Shown here: one piece after another, positions 1 through 8,599 of the stretch
Layout: every line of letters begins with the position of its first letter
Position numbering within the stretch: the first letter of the stretch is position 1
NCBI RefSeq assembly: GCF_015477835.1
Contig: NZ_JADLQN010000004.1
Location: forward strand, 364,784-428,783
DNA length: 64,000 nt
Direction of reading: 5' to 3'
DNA from: Nocardia higoensis
Lineage (GTDB): Bacteria > Actinomycetota > Actinomycetes > Mycobacteriales > Mycobacteriaceae
Notes under the pieces: model-generated
What the model was told of the DNA's origin: nothing
Database searches by the model: none
The model's input: the letters and a program-made list of their open reading frames with translations, nothing else
Made by a program: the position numbers and the translations under genes

Positions 1-673
1 CGTTGTCGACCCGCTGCAGGGCGACCGACAGCGAATTGTCGCCGGTGAACGGCACCTGACCGGTGAGCAGTTCGAACAGCAGGATGCCGAAGGCGTAGAC
101 ATCGCTGCGGGCGTCGGTCTGGCCGGTGGTCACCTGTTCGGGCGAGAGGTAGGCGGCGGTGCCGAGGATCACGCCTGCCGCGGTGGTGTTGGCCGCGGCG
201 ACCGCGCGCACCAGGCCGAAATCGGCGATCTTGACCTCACCGGCATCGGAGATGAGCACGTTCTCCGGCTTGATGTCGCGGTGCACCAGGCCCTGACGGT
301 GCGCGACGCCGATCGCCGCGAGCACCGGCTCGACCACCGCGCGCGCGGCGTGCGGTGGCATCGGACCGCGTTCGCGCAGCAATTCCCGCAGCGTGCCGCC
401 CTGCACCAGCTCCATGATCAGGAACGGATGTTCGCCGTCGATGCCCTGGTCGTACACTGCCACCAGCGCCGGGTGGCTGAGCCTGGCGACGGTGCGCGCC
501 TCGAGTTCGAAGCGGGTCAGGAACTGCGGGTCGCCCGCGAACTTCGGGTCCATCACCTTGATGGCGACCGGACGGTCGAGCCGGGTGTCCACGCCACGGA
601 AGACCGTCGACATGCCGCCGCGGGCGATCGGCGCGTCGATCCGATAGCGGCCGTCCAGCATCTGCCCGATCAC
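1..673 (-). CDS. pknL: Serine/threonine protein kinase, PknL-like (N-terminal part, runs off window)
   Basis: The first 224 codons of a Hanks-type kinase are present; the rest lies left of the window. Visible motifs are a glycine-rich loop near residues 18-24, the ATP-anchoring Lys39 (VAIK), the catalytic loop HRDIKPEN with Asp133, the DFG motif at 151-153 and an SPEQ variant of APE. The GTG start follows a GGAGGA ribosome site. Any membrane segment or external domain would be in the missing part. The assignment as PknL rests on the divergent Rv2175c-type partner gene next door, because Rv2175c is a known PknL substrate in M. tuberculosis. Confidence is high for kinase and good for PknL. Confidence 0.93.
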   Translation of the reverse strand, partial: MIGQMLDGRYRIDAPIARGGMSTVFRGVDTRLDRPVAIKVMDPKFAGDPQFLTRFELEARTVARLSHPALVAVYDQGIDGEHPFLIMELVQGGTLRELLRERGPMPPHAARAVVEPVLAAIGVAHRQGLVHRDIKPENVLISDAGEVKIADFGLVRAVAAANTTAAGVILGTAAYLSPEQVTTGQTDARSDVYAFGILLFELLTGQVPFTGDNSLSVALQRVDN

Positions 674-772
674 CAGTGATGTCCTCCGAAATCAGCGGCC
701 GCGCTCTGCGACCCCCTGATGGTAACCATGCCGTTGGATGTGGGCGGCCCACACCGACTACCGTTGTCTACC

Positions 773-1141
773 GTGAGCTCATTCCCCTGCAGCAAGGACG
801 TGCTGTCGGACTCGGTGCCCCTGTTGTCGGTTCCGGAAGTGGCCGAAAGGCTCGGGGTGCTGGTGACCCGCGTACATCAGATGTTGCGCGAGCATCAGCT
901 CCTCGCGGTGCGCCGTGACGGCGTGGCCGGTGTTCCGGAGATCTTCTTCGACTCCTCCGGCGAGGTGGTCAAGATGCTGCCCGGTCTCATCACGGTGATG
1001 CGGGACGCGAAGTACACCGATGAGGAGATCTTGGAGTGGATCTTCACCGACGACCCGAGCCTGCCGGGCACGCCGGTCGAAGCACTGCACGGGCCGCTCG
1101 CCCGCGAAGTGGTGCGCCGGGCCGCCGCCGAGCCTTTCTGA
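773..1141 (+). CDS. Rv2175c-family DNA-binding regulatory protein
   Basis: A protein of about 122 residues with an N-terminal winged-helix segment (LLSVPEVAERLGV, then a recognition-helix stretch) and the conserved C-terminal part that includes VVKMLPGL and PDDPSLPG-like residues. The mycobacterial counterpart is phosphorylated by PknL, which loses it DNA binding; the same divergent arrangement is kept here. The GTG at 773 is preferred because TACCGT at 759-764 lies 8 nt upstream, as in other leaderless genes in this window. An in-frame ATG at 719 would add 18 residues but has no ribosome site. The DNA targets are unknown. Confidence 0.85.
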   Translation: MSSFPCSKDVLSDSVPLLSVPEVAERLGVLVTRVHQMLREHQLLAVRRDGVAGVPEIFFDSSGEVVKMLPGLITVMRDAKYTDEEILEWIFTDDPSLPGTPVEALHGPLAREVVRRAAAEPF

Positions 1142-1168
1142 CCGGCGGTTCGACGAGTCGCGTCCCGG

Positions 1169-2368
1169 TCACCGGCTGGACATCGCGGCCCTGAGGAACT
1201 GCCCCGCCGCGACGGCGAGTTTGCGTCGTCGCGGCACCACCGCGCGTTCGGTGAACACCGCGTACCCGGAGTCCTCGATGCGCTCCAGGATCCCCGCGTA
1301 CAGCACACTCGCGGTCCGGATGGCCGGGCGCACTCGCGGCGTGAGCAGATCGATGCCCGCCTCGGCGCGCCGGTACAGGTCGCGGTCGACGGCGATCAGG
1401 TGGGCGAGCGCGCGCCGCACCCGGGCGTCGGTGTTCCCGGTCGCGCGGCAGTGCGCCAGCAGTTCCTCGGTGACGCCGAAGGCCGTGAGTTCCTCCGCGG
1501 GCAGATAGATCCGCCCGCGGTCGAGATCCTCGGCGACGTCGCGCACGAAGTTGGTGAGCTGGAACGCCTCGCCCAGCGCCGCGGCCGCAAGCTCGGCCTC
1601 CGCGCGCGGCCCGACCGTGCCGAGCACCGGCACCAACTGCAGGCCGATGGCCGCCGCGGAGCCGCGCATGTATTCGCGCAGCTCGGCGAAGTCGGCGTAC
1701 CGGTCGCGGAAGGTCGGCGAGCCGGGGATGTCCATCCGCATGGAGTCCAGGAAGGTCCAGAAGTGCTCCGGCGCGATGGTGAAGCGGCGCACGGTGTCGG
1801 TCAACGCGGCCAGCGCCGCGGGCCATATCTCGGGCAGCGCCCGCGCGATCTCGGCGTCGCCCGCGTGGTCGCGCGGACGATCCGACGGTACGCCGAGCGC
1901 GGCGTGCACCTGCGCCTCGATGACGTCCAGCAGGTCGACCGGCCCCGGTCGACTCCCGGTGGCTGCGGCGGCGTCGCCGAGGGTGGCTGCGGCGTCGTCG
2001 CCGACCACGCCCTCGGGTGTCGCGGCCCGACCTGCCCCTGGCGTTCGCCTCGCCGCCACCGCTGCCGCTCGGCGAAACGCTGTCGGGCCGCCGACGGTCG
2101 GCGGCACGAGATTCGGGTACTCGGCGACGTCGACGATGTCGTCGACGACCCGGGCGAAGGCGTACAGCGCGTGGACCGCCGGCCGCTGGTGCGGGGCCAG
2201 CAGCCTGGTCGCCAGGTGGTAGGTCCGCCCGTGCGCCGCCGAGACGTCGCGACAGCGGCGATACGCCGCGGCTAGATCCACCGCGGCCGGGTCCACCGCG
2301 GTGGAGGCGGGTGACGCCGGATCGGGCGTTGTGGGGGCGCTACGCGCGTCGTCGGCGTGGTCGTTCAC
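1169..2368 (-). CDS. crtB: Phytoene synthase (squalene/phytoene synthase family)
   Basis: This enzyme condenses two geranylgeranyl diphosphates to phytoene, the first committed carotenoid step. Both aspartate motifs are present: DDIVD at residues 76-80 and the downstream RDVAEDLDRGR motif, which bind Mg-diphosphate. At 399 residues it is longer than usual CrtB (about 300). The excess is an Ala/Pro-rich N-terminus of about 30 residues and a low-complexity Ala/Gly insert after the first motif, roughly residues 85-150. Its start overlaps the mptA stop by 4 nt (ATGA), so translation is probably coupled. Together with crtI and the GGPP synthase upstream it forms a minimal lycopene pathway. Confidence 0.92.
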   Translation of the reverse strand: MNDHADDARSAPTTPDPASPASTAVDPAAVDLAAAYRRCRDVSAAHGRTYHLATRLLAPHQRPAVHALYAFARVVDDIVDVAEYPNLVPPTVGGPTAFRRAAAVAARRTPGAGRAATPEGVVGDDAAATLGDAAAATGSRPGPVDLLDVIEAQVHAALGVPSDRPRDHAGDAEIARALPEIWPAALAALTDTVRRFTIAPEHFWTFLDSMRMDIPGSPTFRDRYADFAELREYMRGSAAAIGLQLVPVLGTVGPRAEAELAAAALGEAFQLTNFVRDVAEDLDRGRIYLPAEELTAFGVTEELLAHCRATGNTDARVRRALAHLIAVDRDLYRRAEAGIDLLTPRVRPAIRTASVLYAGILERIEDSGYAVFTERAVVPRRRKLAVAAGQFLRAAMSSR

Positions 2369-4074
2369 GCGCGGGCGACGGTCGCGGGCTCCGCCGCGGG
2401 CGCCGAGAGTGCCACGGGTTCACGCGGTGCCGCCGAGGAGGTGCCCAGTCGCAGCGGGTCCACGTGCCGCAGCGACAACGCGGCCACCACGGCGACGAAG
2501 GTCGCCGCGGCCACATGCCAGAAGTTGTACAGGCCGATGGAGCCGTCGGGCTGGAAGACCAGCATCAGCCAGGTGCATATACCGACCAGCACCATCGAGG
2601 TCGTTGTCGACAACGCGAAACCGGCGGCCAGCGCCAGCGGCCACGAGTAGTACCAGGGCAGCGCGGCGGGGGAGAGGATCACGATCGCGACGAACGCGAT
2701 GAGGATGCCGAAGACGGCCTCGCGCTCGCTGTGGCGGAACCGCCACCAGGTCGCCACCAGCACCACCACCAGCGCGACCGCGCACAGGGTGCGGGTCACG
2801 CTCAGTACCGATTCCAGGCGCAGGTTCGTGATCCAGGTGGTGGCGTGCGCCATGACGGTCGGCAGCGACAGCCAGTTGATGATCTTCTTCGACCCCGACA
2901 ACGCCGTCAGCCAGCCGATCCCGACGCCGGCGATGGCGGAGGCGGCGACGAACACCGCCGCGAACACACTCAGGCCGAGACCGGCGATCTTGGCGAAGGT
3001 CAGCACGGGATGCGGCATGTCGGGCCCCGGCTTGGCCGCGTCGGGCTGCCCGGATTTCTCGCTCGAGGCCGGATCGCGCTCGGCGTTCGGGTCGAGCGCG
3101 GCGCGTTCGAGCGCCCGCCGTTCGCGTTCGTGCAGCATCCAGATCCACACCAGGAACGGCAACGCCACGCCTGCGGTCGCCTTGATGGCCACGCCTATCG
3201 CGACGACGACGATGCCCGCCACATGATGGCGTTCGAGCACCAGCGCGATGCCCGCGCACATCAGCCCCACCATCAGCATCTCGTTGTGCACCCCGCCGAT
3301 GAGGTGGATGAGCACCAGCGGGTTGAGCACCGCCAGCCACAGGGCCACGGTGGGCCTGCCGCCGAGGTGCTTGGTCAGGTACGGCACCGCCCACATCATC
3401 AGCGCCAGGCCCGGCAACATCACCAGGCGAAGGGCGATGGTGCCCGAGACCACGTCGTCGCCGGTGATCGCGGTGATCGCGCGCCCGAGCAAGAGGAAGG
3501 CCGGACCGTAGGGAGCGGTGGTGGTGGTCCACACCGGACTCACATTGTCCAGCAGCACGCCGGGATTGGCGACCGGACCGACCGTGTACGGATCGAATCC
3601 GTCGCGCAGCAGTGCGCCCTGGGCGAGATAGGAGTAGGCGTCGCGGCTGAACATGGGCACCGCGAACAGCAGCGGGAAGATCCAGATGCCGACGATGGCG
3701 CGCAGTTCGTTGAGCGTCACGTGCACGGGGCGGCCGCCGAAGCCGAGGGTGCTGCGACCCAGCCGCACCCAGGCGGTGATCATGGCCAGCACGCCTGCCC
3801 AGATCAGAATCGTCGACAGCGCGTACCCGTGGCCGAATCGCAGCCAGGACAGGTGCAGCGCCTCGAGCAGCGGATCGCGGGTGCGGACGCTGCCCGCGCC
3901 GAACCCGCCGAAGGTGATCAGCGCCGCGCCGACGAAACCGAGCAGTGCCGCGTGGCCCTCGGGACTGCGGGCGAAGTCGGCCCAGGCCTGCATCCGAGTG
4001 CGGCCTCCGCCGGGAACGGCGCCGGTCACGACGACTTGGGCGGGGGCTGCGGTGCTCGTGTCGGGGGGATGCAT
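2365..4074 (-). CDS. mptA: Polyprenyl-phosphomannose-dependent alpha-1,6-mannosyltransferase (MptA type)
   Basis: A 569-residue polytopic protein with about a dozen hydrophobic segments, typical of GT-C transferases that use decaprenyl-phosphomannose on the outer face of the membrane. In mycobacteria MptA elongates the alpha-1,6-mannan backbone of lipomannan and lipoarabinomannan. Position supports the call: it sits where Rv2174 (mptA) lies, between the Rv2175c-type gene and idsA2. A charged cytoplasmic loop of about 45 residues lies near residues 310-355. Unlike M. tuberculosis, the flanking genes crtI and crtB are carotenoid enzymes, so envelope mannan and pigment genes share a transcript. 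MptB would be the main alternative. Confidence 0.85.
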   Translation of the reverse strand: MHPPDTSTAAPAQVVVTGAVPGGGRTRMQAWADFARSPEGHAALLGFVGAALITFGGFGAGSVRTRDPLLEALHLSWLRFGHGYALSTILIWAGVLAMITAWVRLGRSTLGFGGRPVHVTLNELRAIVGIWIFPLLFAVPMFSRDAYSYLAQGALLRDGFDPYTVGPVANPGVLLDNVSPVWTTTTAPYGPAFLLLGRAITAITGDDVVSGTIALRLVMLPGLALMMWAVPYLTKHLGGRPTVALWLAVLNPLVLIHLIGGVHNEMLMVGLMCAGIALVLERHHVAGIVVVAIGVAIKATAGVALPFLVWIWMLHERERRALERAALDPNAERDPASSEKSGQPDAAKPGPDMPHPVLTFAKIAGLGLSVFAAVFVAASAIAGVGIGWLTALSGSKKIINWLSLPTVMAHATTWITNLRLESVLSVTRTLCAVALVVVLVATWWRFRHSEREAVFGILIAFVAIVILSPAALPWYYSWPLALAAGFALSTTTSMVLVGICTWLMLVFQPDGSIGLYNFWHVAAATFVAVVAALSLRHVDPLRLGTSSAAPREPVALSAPAAEPATVARA

Positions 4075-4140
4075 GTCGTGTCGGTTCCCCCGGGCGAGAT
4101 CGGCGGTCGCAACCGCGTGTGGATATGGTCGGCAGTCAGT

Positions 4141-5724
4141 TTAGTAGTTGTCCGGCGGGACGCTCGCCCTGGACCGGGCGGGTTCTCCCGGGGTCTGTTC
4201 CGCGACGCCGATGATCCGGTGTGCCGCCAGTTTGCCTGACAGCAGCACGGTCGGTACCCCGATGCCGGGGACGGTGCCGCAACCGGCGAGGACCACGTTG
4301 TCGGCGAAGCGGGGCATGTTACGGGTGCGGAACGGGCCGGTTTGCCGGAACAGGTGCGCGGTCGCGAACGGCGTGCCCGCCAGCATCCCTCGGGCGCGCC
4401 AGGTGTACGGGGTGTCGAGGTGATCGACGGTGAAGTGCTCGGCGATGCCGCGGTAGCCGCGCTGTTCCAGCAGCGACAGCAGTTCGCCGAGATAGGGCCG
4501 GGCCAGGCGGTCCCAATCCAGCGGCGCGCTGTCCAGATTCGGGCACGGCGCGAGGATCGAGAGCGGTTCGTGACGGCCGTCGGCGCGGGTGACGAACAGC
4601 TCCGAATCGGTCAGTGCGGGCCGGGTCAGCAGCAGGGAGGGTTCGCTCATCAGCTTGCCCTTGCCGCGGCGGGTGGCGATCTCGCGGAAGGTCTCTTCCC
4701 AGGCCGCGCCGAAATCGATGGTGTGGTGCGCCTGGATCGGCCAGCTCGCGGCGACCTCGGCAGGGATGGTGCCGTGCGCGACGACCGCCGAGGGAGACGC
4801 GCGCAGTCCCCGTCGCAGTCTGCCGCCGAAACGCTCGATCGACCCCAGGTCGGCGGTCAGCACGACCGCGTCGCACGGCACGCGTTCGCCGTCGGCGAGC
4901 ACCACCCCGGTCGCGCGCTTGCCCGCGTAGTCGATCCGCGCGACCTCGCTGTTCAGTCTCAGCGTGCCGCCCGCGTCGGTGAGGGCAGAGGCCATGGTCT
5001 CGGCGACCGCGCTCATCCCGCCGCGCGGGAAGTAGACGCCCATCGAGGTGTCCATGTGCGGGATCACGGCATAGACGGCGAGCGCGTCGGCCGGGGCCAT
5101 GCCCGCGTAGAGGGCCTGGAAGGTGAACAGCCGCGACAGGCGGCGGTCGGTGAGCAGACGGTCGATCCTCGCGCCGAGACTGCCGAATCCGCCGAGCCGG
5201 ACCAGGTCGAGCAGTGCGGCGCGTTTCGCCGGTGTGCGCACCATGTCCAGCGGCGAGTCGAAGTCGGCGTCCATGAATTCGGCGAACTCGGCGCGATAGA
5301 TCGCGGCCAGCCAGTCCCGCAGCCGTCGGTAGCGCACGGCCTCGTCCGGGCCGCAGGTGCGCGCGACCTCCTCGGCCATCAGGTCGGGATCGGCGAAGAC
5401 ACGGATGTCGGTGCCGTCGGCGTAGCGGGCGTGATAGCTCGGCGACAGCGCGAGGACCTCCAGTGGCACCGGCGCGGAGGCGCGGGTGTGCCCCACGGCG
5501 GCGAGCGCTTCGTCGACGAGCTCGGGCATGGTGAGCACGGTGGCGCCGGAGTCGATCCGATAGTCGGGGCCGATGTAGCGCCCGACCCGGCCGCCGGGAT
5601 GGTCCGCACGCTCGAGCAGGGTGACCTGCCGCCCCGACCCGGTCAGATGCAGCGCCGCGGCCAGCCCGGACAGGCCCGCTCCGATCACCACGACCCGGTC
5701 GGTCGGTCCCGCAACGGTTTTCAT
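4141..5724 (-). CDS. crtI: Phytoene desaturase
   Basis: A 527-residue FAD-dependent desaturase that introduces double bonds into phytoene to give lycopene or didehydrolycopene. The N-terminus has the dinucleotide-binding fold VVVIGAGLSGLAAA, followed by LLERADHPGGRVG. The C-terminus carries the family signature around NVVLAGCGTVPGIGVP, where the cofactor is gripped. The ATG follows a GAGGAG site. It lies between the 74-codon gene and mptA in the carotenoid run. Number of desaturation steps cannot be read from the sequence; a five-step version would supply the 3',4' double bond needed for torulene-type pigments. Confidence 0.93.
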   Translation of the reverse strand: MKTVAGPTDRVVVIGAGLSGLAAALHLTGSGRQVTLLERADHPGGRVGRYIGPDYRIDSGATVLTMPELVDEALAAVGHTRASAPVPLEVLALSPSYHARYADGTDIRVFADPDLMAEEVARTCGPDEAVRYRRLRDWLAAIYRAEFAEFMDADFDSPLDMVRTPAKRAALLDLVRLGGFGSLGARIDRLLTDRRLSRLFTFQALYAGMAPADALAVYAVIPHMDTSMGVYFPRGGMSAVAETMASALTDAGGTLRLNSEVARIDYAGKRATGVVLADGERVPCDAVVLTADLGSIERFGGRLRRGLRASPSAVVAHGTIPAEVAASWPIQAHHTIDFGAAWEETFREIATRRGKGKLMSEPSLLLTRPALTDSELFVTRADGRHEPLSILAPCPNLDSAPLDWDRLARPYLGELLSLLEQRGYRGIAEHFTVDHLDTPYTWRARGMLAGTPFATAHLFRQTGPFRTRNMPRFADNVVLAGCGTVPGIGVPTVLLSGKLAAHRIIGVAEQTPGEPARSRASVPPDNY

Positions 5725-5889
5725 CTGGACTCCTCGTCACCTGAGTGTCGTTACCGCCCCGGACTACGCTCGTCCTCCGTGCCGCGTGCGTGCGGGCGCC
5801 CCGGTGCGCAGGTTACCCGGGCGCATCAGGGCACGGCCCCGCAGCCGGACCCGGCGAGGCTGGAATCGGATGTGGTGGGAGTCGGCGTG

Positions 5890-6114
5890 TCAGTCCTCGA
5901 TGAAGTCTTCTTCTTCGAAGAGGGTGTCCTCGGGCAGCGCGGAGCACGACCTGGGCACGGGGAAGTCGCGCCGCGTGGGCAGCGAGGCGCCGAGGATCAC
6001 CCGGCGTTCGGTGAGGGCGGCCAGTGCCTTGCCACGGCGCTTGCCTGTGCCGCGCGGGGCGGGCCCGGCCCCGACGGTGATCACCCGATGGGCGGGCGAC
6101 ACAACGGCTTTCAT
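5890..6114 (-). CDS. Small protein (74 aa) of unknown function with a CrtI-like N-terminus
   Basis: I do not recognise a family. The ATG overlaps the stop of the GGPP synthase gene (ATGA) and has a strong AGGAGG site, so it is probably translated. The first about 18 residues (MKAVVSPAHRVITVGAGPA) parallel the start of the downstream CrtI (MKTVAGPTDRVVVIGAG), and the first codons match in DNA too (ATGAAA, then CCGTTG). After the GAGP stretch the similarity stops. The middle is basic and the C-terminus is acidic (LFEEEDFIED). It could be a truncated duplicate of the crtI start that acquired a new tail, or an independent small protein that resembles it by chance. Confidence 0.6.
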   Translation of the reverse strand: MKAVVSPAHRVITVGAGPAPRGTGKRRGKALAALTERRVILGASLPTRRDFPVPRSCSALPEDTLFEEEDFIED

Positions 6115-7262
6115 GCAGTCCTCCTGGTAGCGGCCAGCGCCATACCGCGAAGGGTCTGCTTCGCGGCGGGTGTGGCCGAACTGGTTTCCAATGCGGCCAA
6201 GCCGCGTTCGGTGAGATCGGCGATGCGTTGTTCCACATCGTCGACGGCGCCGAGCTCGACGAGCACGGCGCGTAGGCGTTCCACGTCCTCGGCATCCAGA
6301 TCGGTGCCGATGCTGTCCCGCAGCAGTGCCGCCGCGGTGTGGTCTGTGGCGTCGGCCCGGCGCAGTGCCTCGGCCAGCAGCACGGTGCGTTTGCCCTCGC
6401 GCAGGTCGTCGCCGGAGGGCTTGCCGGTCACCTCCGGGTCGCCGAACACCCCGAGCAGGTCGTCGCGTAGCTGGAAGGCGAGGCCGATGTCGGTTCCGAA
6501 GGTGCGATAGGCGCTGATCAGGCCGTCGTCGGCGCCCGCGATCGCGGCGCCGAGGTGCAGCGGCCGCTCCACGGTGTATGCGGCGGTCTTGTAGCGGTTG
6601 ATCCGCATCGCCGCCTCGACCGAATCGTCCCGGCCGGCTTCACCGTTGATGTCGAGCAGCTGTCCGCCGAGCACCTCGGTGCGCATCGCGGCCCACACCG
6701 GGGCGAAGCGCGCGAGCGCGGCTTCGTCGAGGCCCGCGGCGTGCACCATGTCGTCGGCCCAGGCCAGCGCCAGATCGCCGATCAGGATGGCGACACCGAC
6801 ACCGAAGTGGGCCGGGTCGCCGGACCATCCGCGCTCACGGTGACGCTGTTCGAAGTCGACGTGCACGGTGGGGAAGCGCCGCCGGGTGCGCGAGGAATCG
6901 ATGATGTCGTCGTGGACGAGCGCGCATGCCTGGACCAGTTCCAGCGCGGCGCAGGCTTTGCGGACCGCGTCGGCCTCGGCCGAGTCCTCGTCGCCGCCCG
7001 CGCCCAGCCAGCCGTGCCAGGCGAAGGCGGGCCTGGTGCGCTTGCCGCCGCGAAGCACGAACGCTTCGAGAGTGTCGGCGGCTTCCTCGAAGACCGGGCC
7101 GAGCGCACTCACCGAGGGGCGGCGGTCGGCGAAGAACGCGACGAGCGCGGCTTCCACGGAGACGACGAATTCCGCGGATCCCAGCGTCGGCGCCGGTGTC
7201 CCGGCGGCAGGGATTCGTGTCGGAGTACCGGGTCCGGCGGACAGAGGAACCTCCAAGGTCAC
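6111..7262 (-). CDS. idsA2: Polyprenyl synthetase, geranylgeranyl diphosphate synthase
   Basis: This class supplies C20 diphosphate from isopentenyl and allylic diphosphates. The first aspartate-rich motif is VHDDIIDSS (DDIID at 118-122) and the second is QLRDDLLGVFGD. RGGKRTRP near residue 71 is the diphosphate-binding segment. At 383 residues it has a normal length with an N-terminal extension of about 30. In M. tuberculosis the same position is held by idsA2 (Rv2173). Here the adjoining crtI and crtB suggest a role as crtE. It begins with GTG at 7262, divergent from metF across about 260 bp. Chain length (C15, C20 or longer) is inferred from context only. Confidence 0.9.
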   Translation of the reverse strand: MTLEVPLSAGPGTPTRIPAAGTPAPTLGSAEFVVSVEAALVAFFADRRPSVSALGPVFEEAADTLEAFVLRGGKRTRPAFAWHGWLGAGGDEDSAEADAVRKACAALELVQACALVHDDIIDSSRTRRRFPTVHVDFEQRHRERGWSGDPAHFGVGVAILIGDLALAWADDMVHAAGLDEAALARFAPVWAAMRTEVLGGQLLDINGEAGRDDSVEAAMRINRYKTAAYTVERPLHLGAAIAGADDGLISAYRTFGTDIGLAFQLRDDLLGVFGDPEVTGKPSGDDLREGKRTVLLAEALRRADATDHTAAALLRDSIGTDLDAEDVERLRAVLVELGAVDDVEQRIADLTERGLAALETSSATPAAKQTLRGMALAATRRTA

Positions 7263-7521
7263 GGTGTCGTTGCTGCCCGGTCGTTGCTGCCGGGATGTAT
7301 CGGGCAGTATGCGGGGCTGGGTTCTGTCGGGTCGTCCTGGCAGGCGTCAGCGCGCGCGAGTGCGCGAACTCACGATGCCGCCGCCACGAAGAATACTCGC
7401 ATGTGCGCAAGGTGTGATCAGCGGGCTCTCCGCGCGCGTCGAAACGAGCCCTGACCTGGTGTTCTGCGCCCGAGCGCATGAGCGGGCGCTCGCCACGAAG
7501 GGGTCTCACTACACTGGACCG

Positions 7522-8487
7522 GTGACTGTCGATCCCGCGCCCTCGTCCATCTCCGGCACACCGTCGGTGGTGCAGAGCCTGCGGGCCCACGAGGGCCGTG
7601 CGGTGCCGTTCTCCGTCGAGTTCAACCCTCCCCGCGACGCCGCGGGCGAGGCGCGGCTGTGGCGCGCGGTGCGGGAGTTCGAGTGCATGCATCCGGCCTT
7701 CGTGTCGATGACCTACGGCGCGGGCGGCTCCACCAAGGACCGGACGGTGCGGGTCACCGGTCAGCTGGCGCAGGAGACCACGCTGCTTCCGGTGGCCCAT
7801 CTGACCGCCGTCGGGCACAGCGTGGCCGAACTGCGTTCGCTGGTCGGCGCCTACGCCGATTCGGGCATCCGCAACATCCTGGTGCTGCGCGGCGACCCGC
7901 CCGGCGACCCGCTCGGCGAATGGCACCGCCACCCCGAGGGGGTGGAGTACGCGGAGGAACTGGTGCGCATCGTCCGGGATCTGGGCGACTTCCACGTCGG
8001 TGTCGCCTCCTTCCCGCAAGGCCACCACCGCTCGCCCGACCTGGACTCCGACACCGAATTCCTGGTCGCGAAACTGCGTGCGGGCGCCGAGTATTCGATC
8101 ACCCAGATGTTCTTCGAGGTCGAGCACTACCTGCGGCTGCGGGATCGGGTCGCCGCGCTCGACCCGATCGAGGGTGCCAAGCCGATCATTCCCGAGCTGA
8201 TGCCGATCACCTCGCTGCGCACCGTCACCCGCGCCGAGGAACTGTGCGGGCGACCGTTGCCCGCCCCGGTCCTGGAGCGGCTGCGTCGCGCGGCCGGAGA
8301 CGGACCGGAGGAGAACAAGGCCGCCGTGCGCGAGGCGGGTATCGAGATCGCCACCGAGATGGCGCAGCGCCTCATCGACGAGGGCGCGCCCTGCCTGCAC
8401 TTCATCACACTGAACTTCGCCAAAGCGACCAGCGAGGTGCTCACCAACCTCGGTTACGGCGTGTCCCCGGCTCCCGCGCGCGCCTGA
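7522..8487 (+). CDS. metF: Methylenetetrahydrofolate reductase (MetF family, Rv2172c type)
   Basis: A 321-residue TIM-barrel flavoprotein family member that reduces 5,10-methylene-THF to 5-methyl-THF for methionine synthesis. Family features include the N-terminal FSVEFNPPR, MTYGAGGST, the NILVLRGDPP loop and FFEVEHYLRLRDR near 200. The GTG start at 7522 lies 6 nt after TACACT (7510-7515) with no Shine-Dalgarno, so the mRNA is probably leaderless. Other in-frame starts further upstream are not supported. Its position between idsA2 and lppM matches Rv2172c, the unusual mycobacterial MetF. It is divergent from the carotenoid genes and metabolically unrelated to them. Confidence 0.9.
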   Translation: MTVDPAPSSISGTPSVVQSLRAHEGRAVPFSVEFNPPRDAAGEARLWRAVREFECMHPAFVSMTYGAGGSTKDRTVRVTGQLAQETTLLPVAHLTAVGHSVAELRSLVGAYADSGIRNILVLRGDPPGDPLGEWHRHPEGVEYAEELVRIVRDLGDFHVGVASFPQGHHRSPDLDSDTEFLVAKLRAGAEYSITQMFFEVEHYLRLRDRVAALDPIEGAKPIIPELMPITSLRTVTRAEELCGRPLPAPVLERLRRAAGDGPEENKAAVREAGIEIATEMAQRLIDEGAPCLHFITLNFAKATSEVLTNLGYGVSPAPARA

Positions 8488-8599
8488 GCGTCGCGCCCGC
8501 CCGCACCCGCGGCACGGTCGTCGCGGACACGCCGTCCACACGCGGATCCTGTTCGCCCGCTTCGACGGCCACCCCGCAGCCGGTTCTGCTCGGGCGCGC

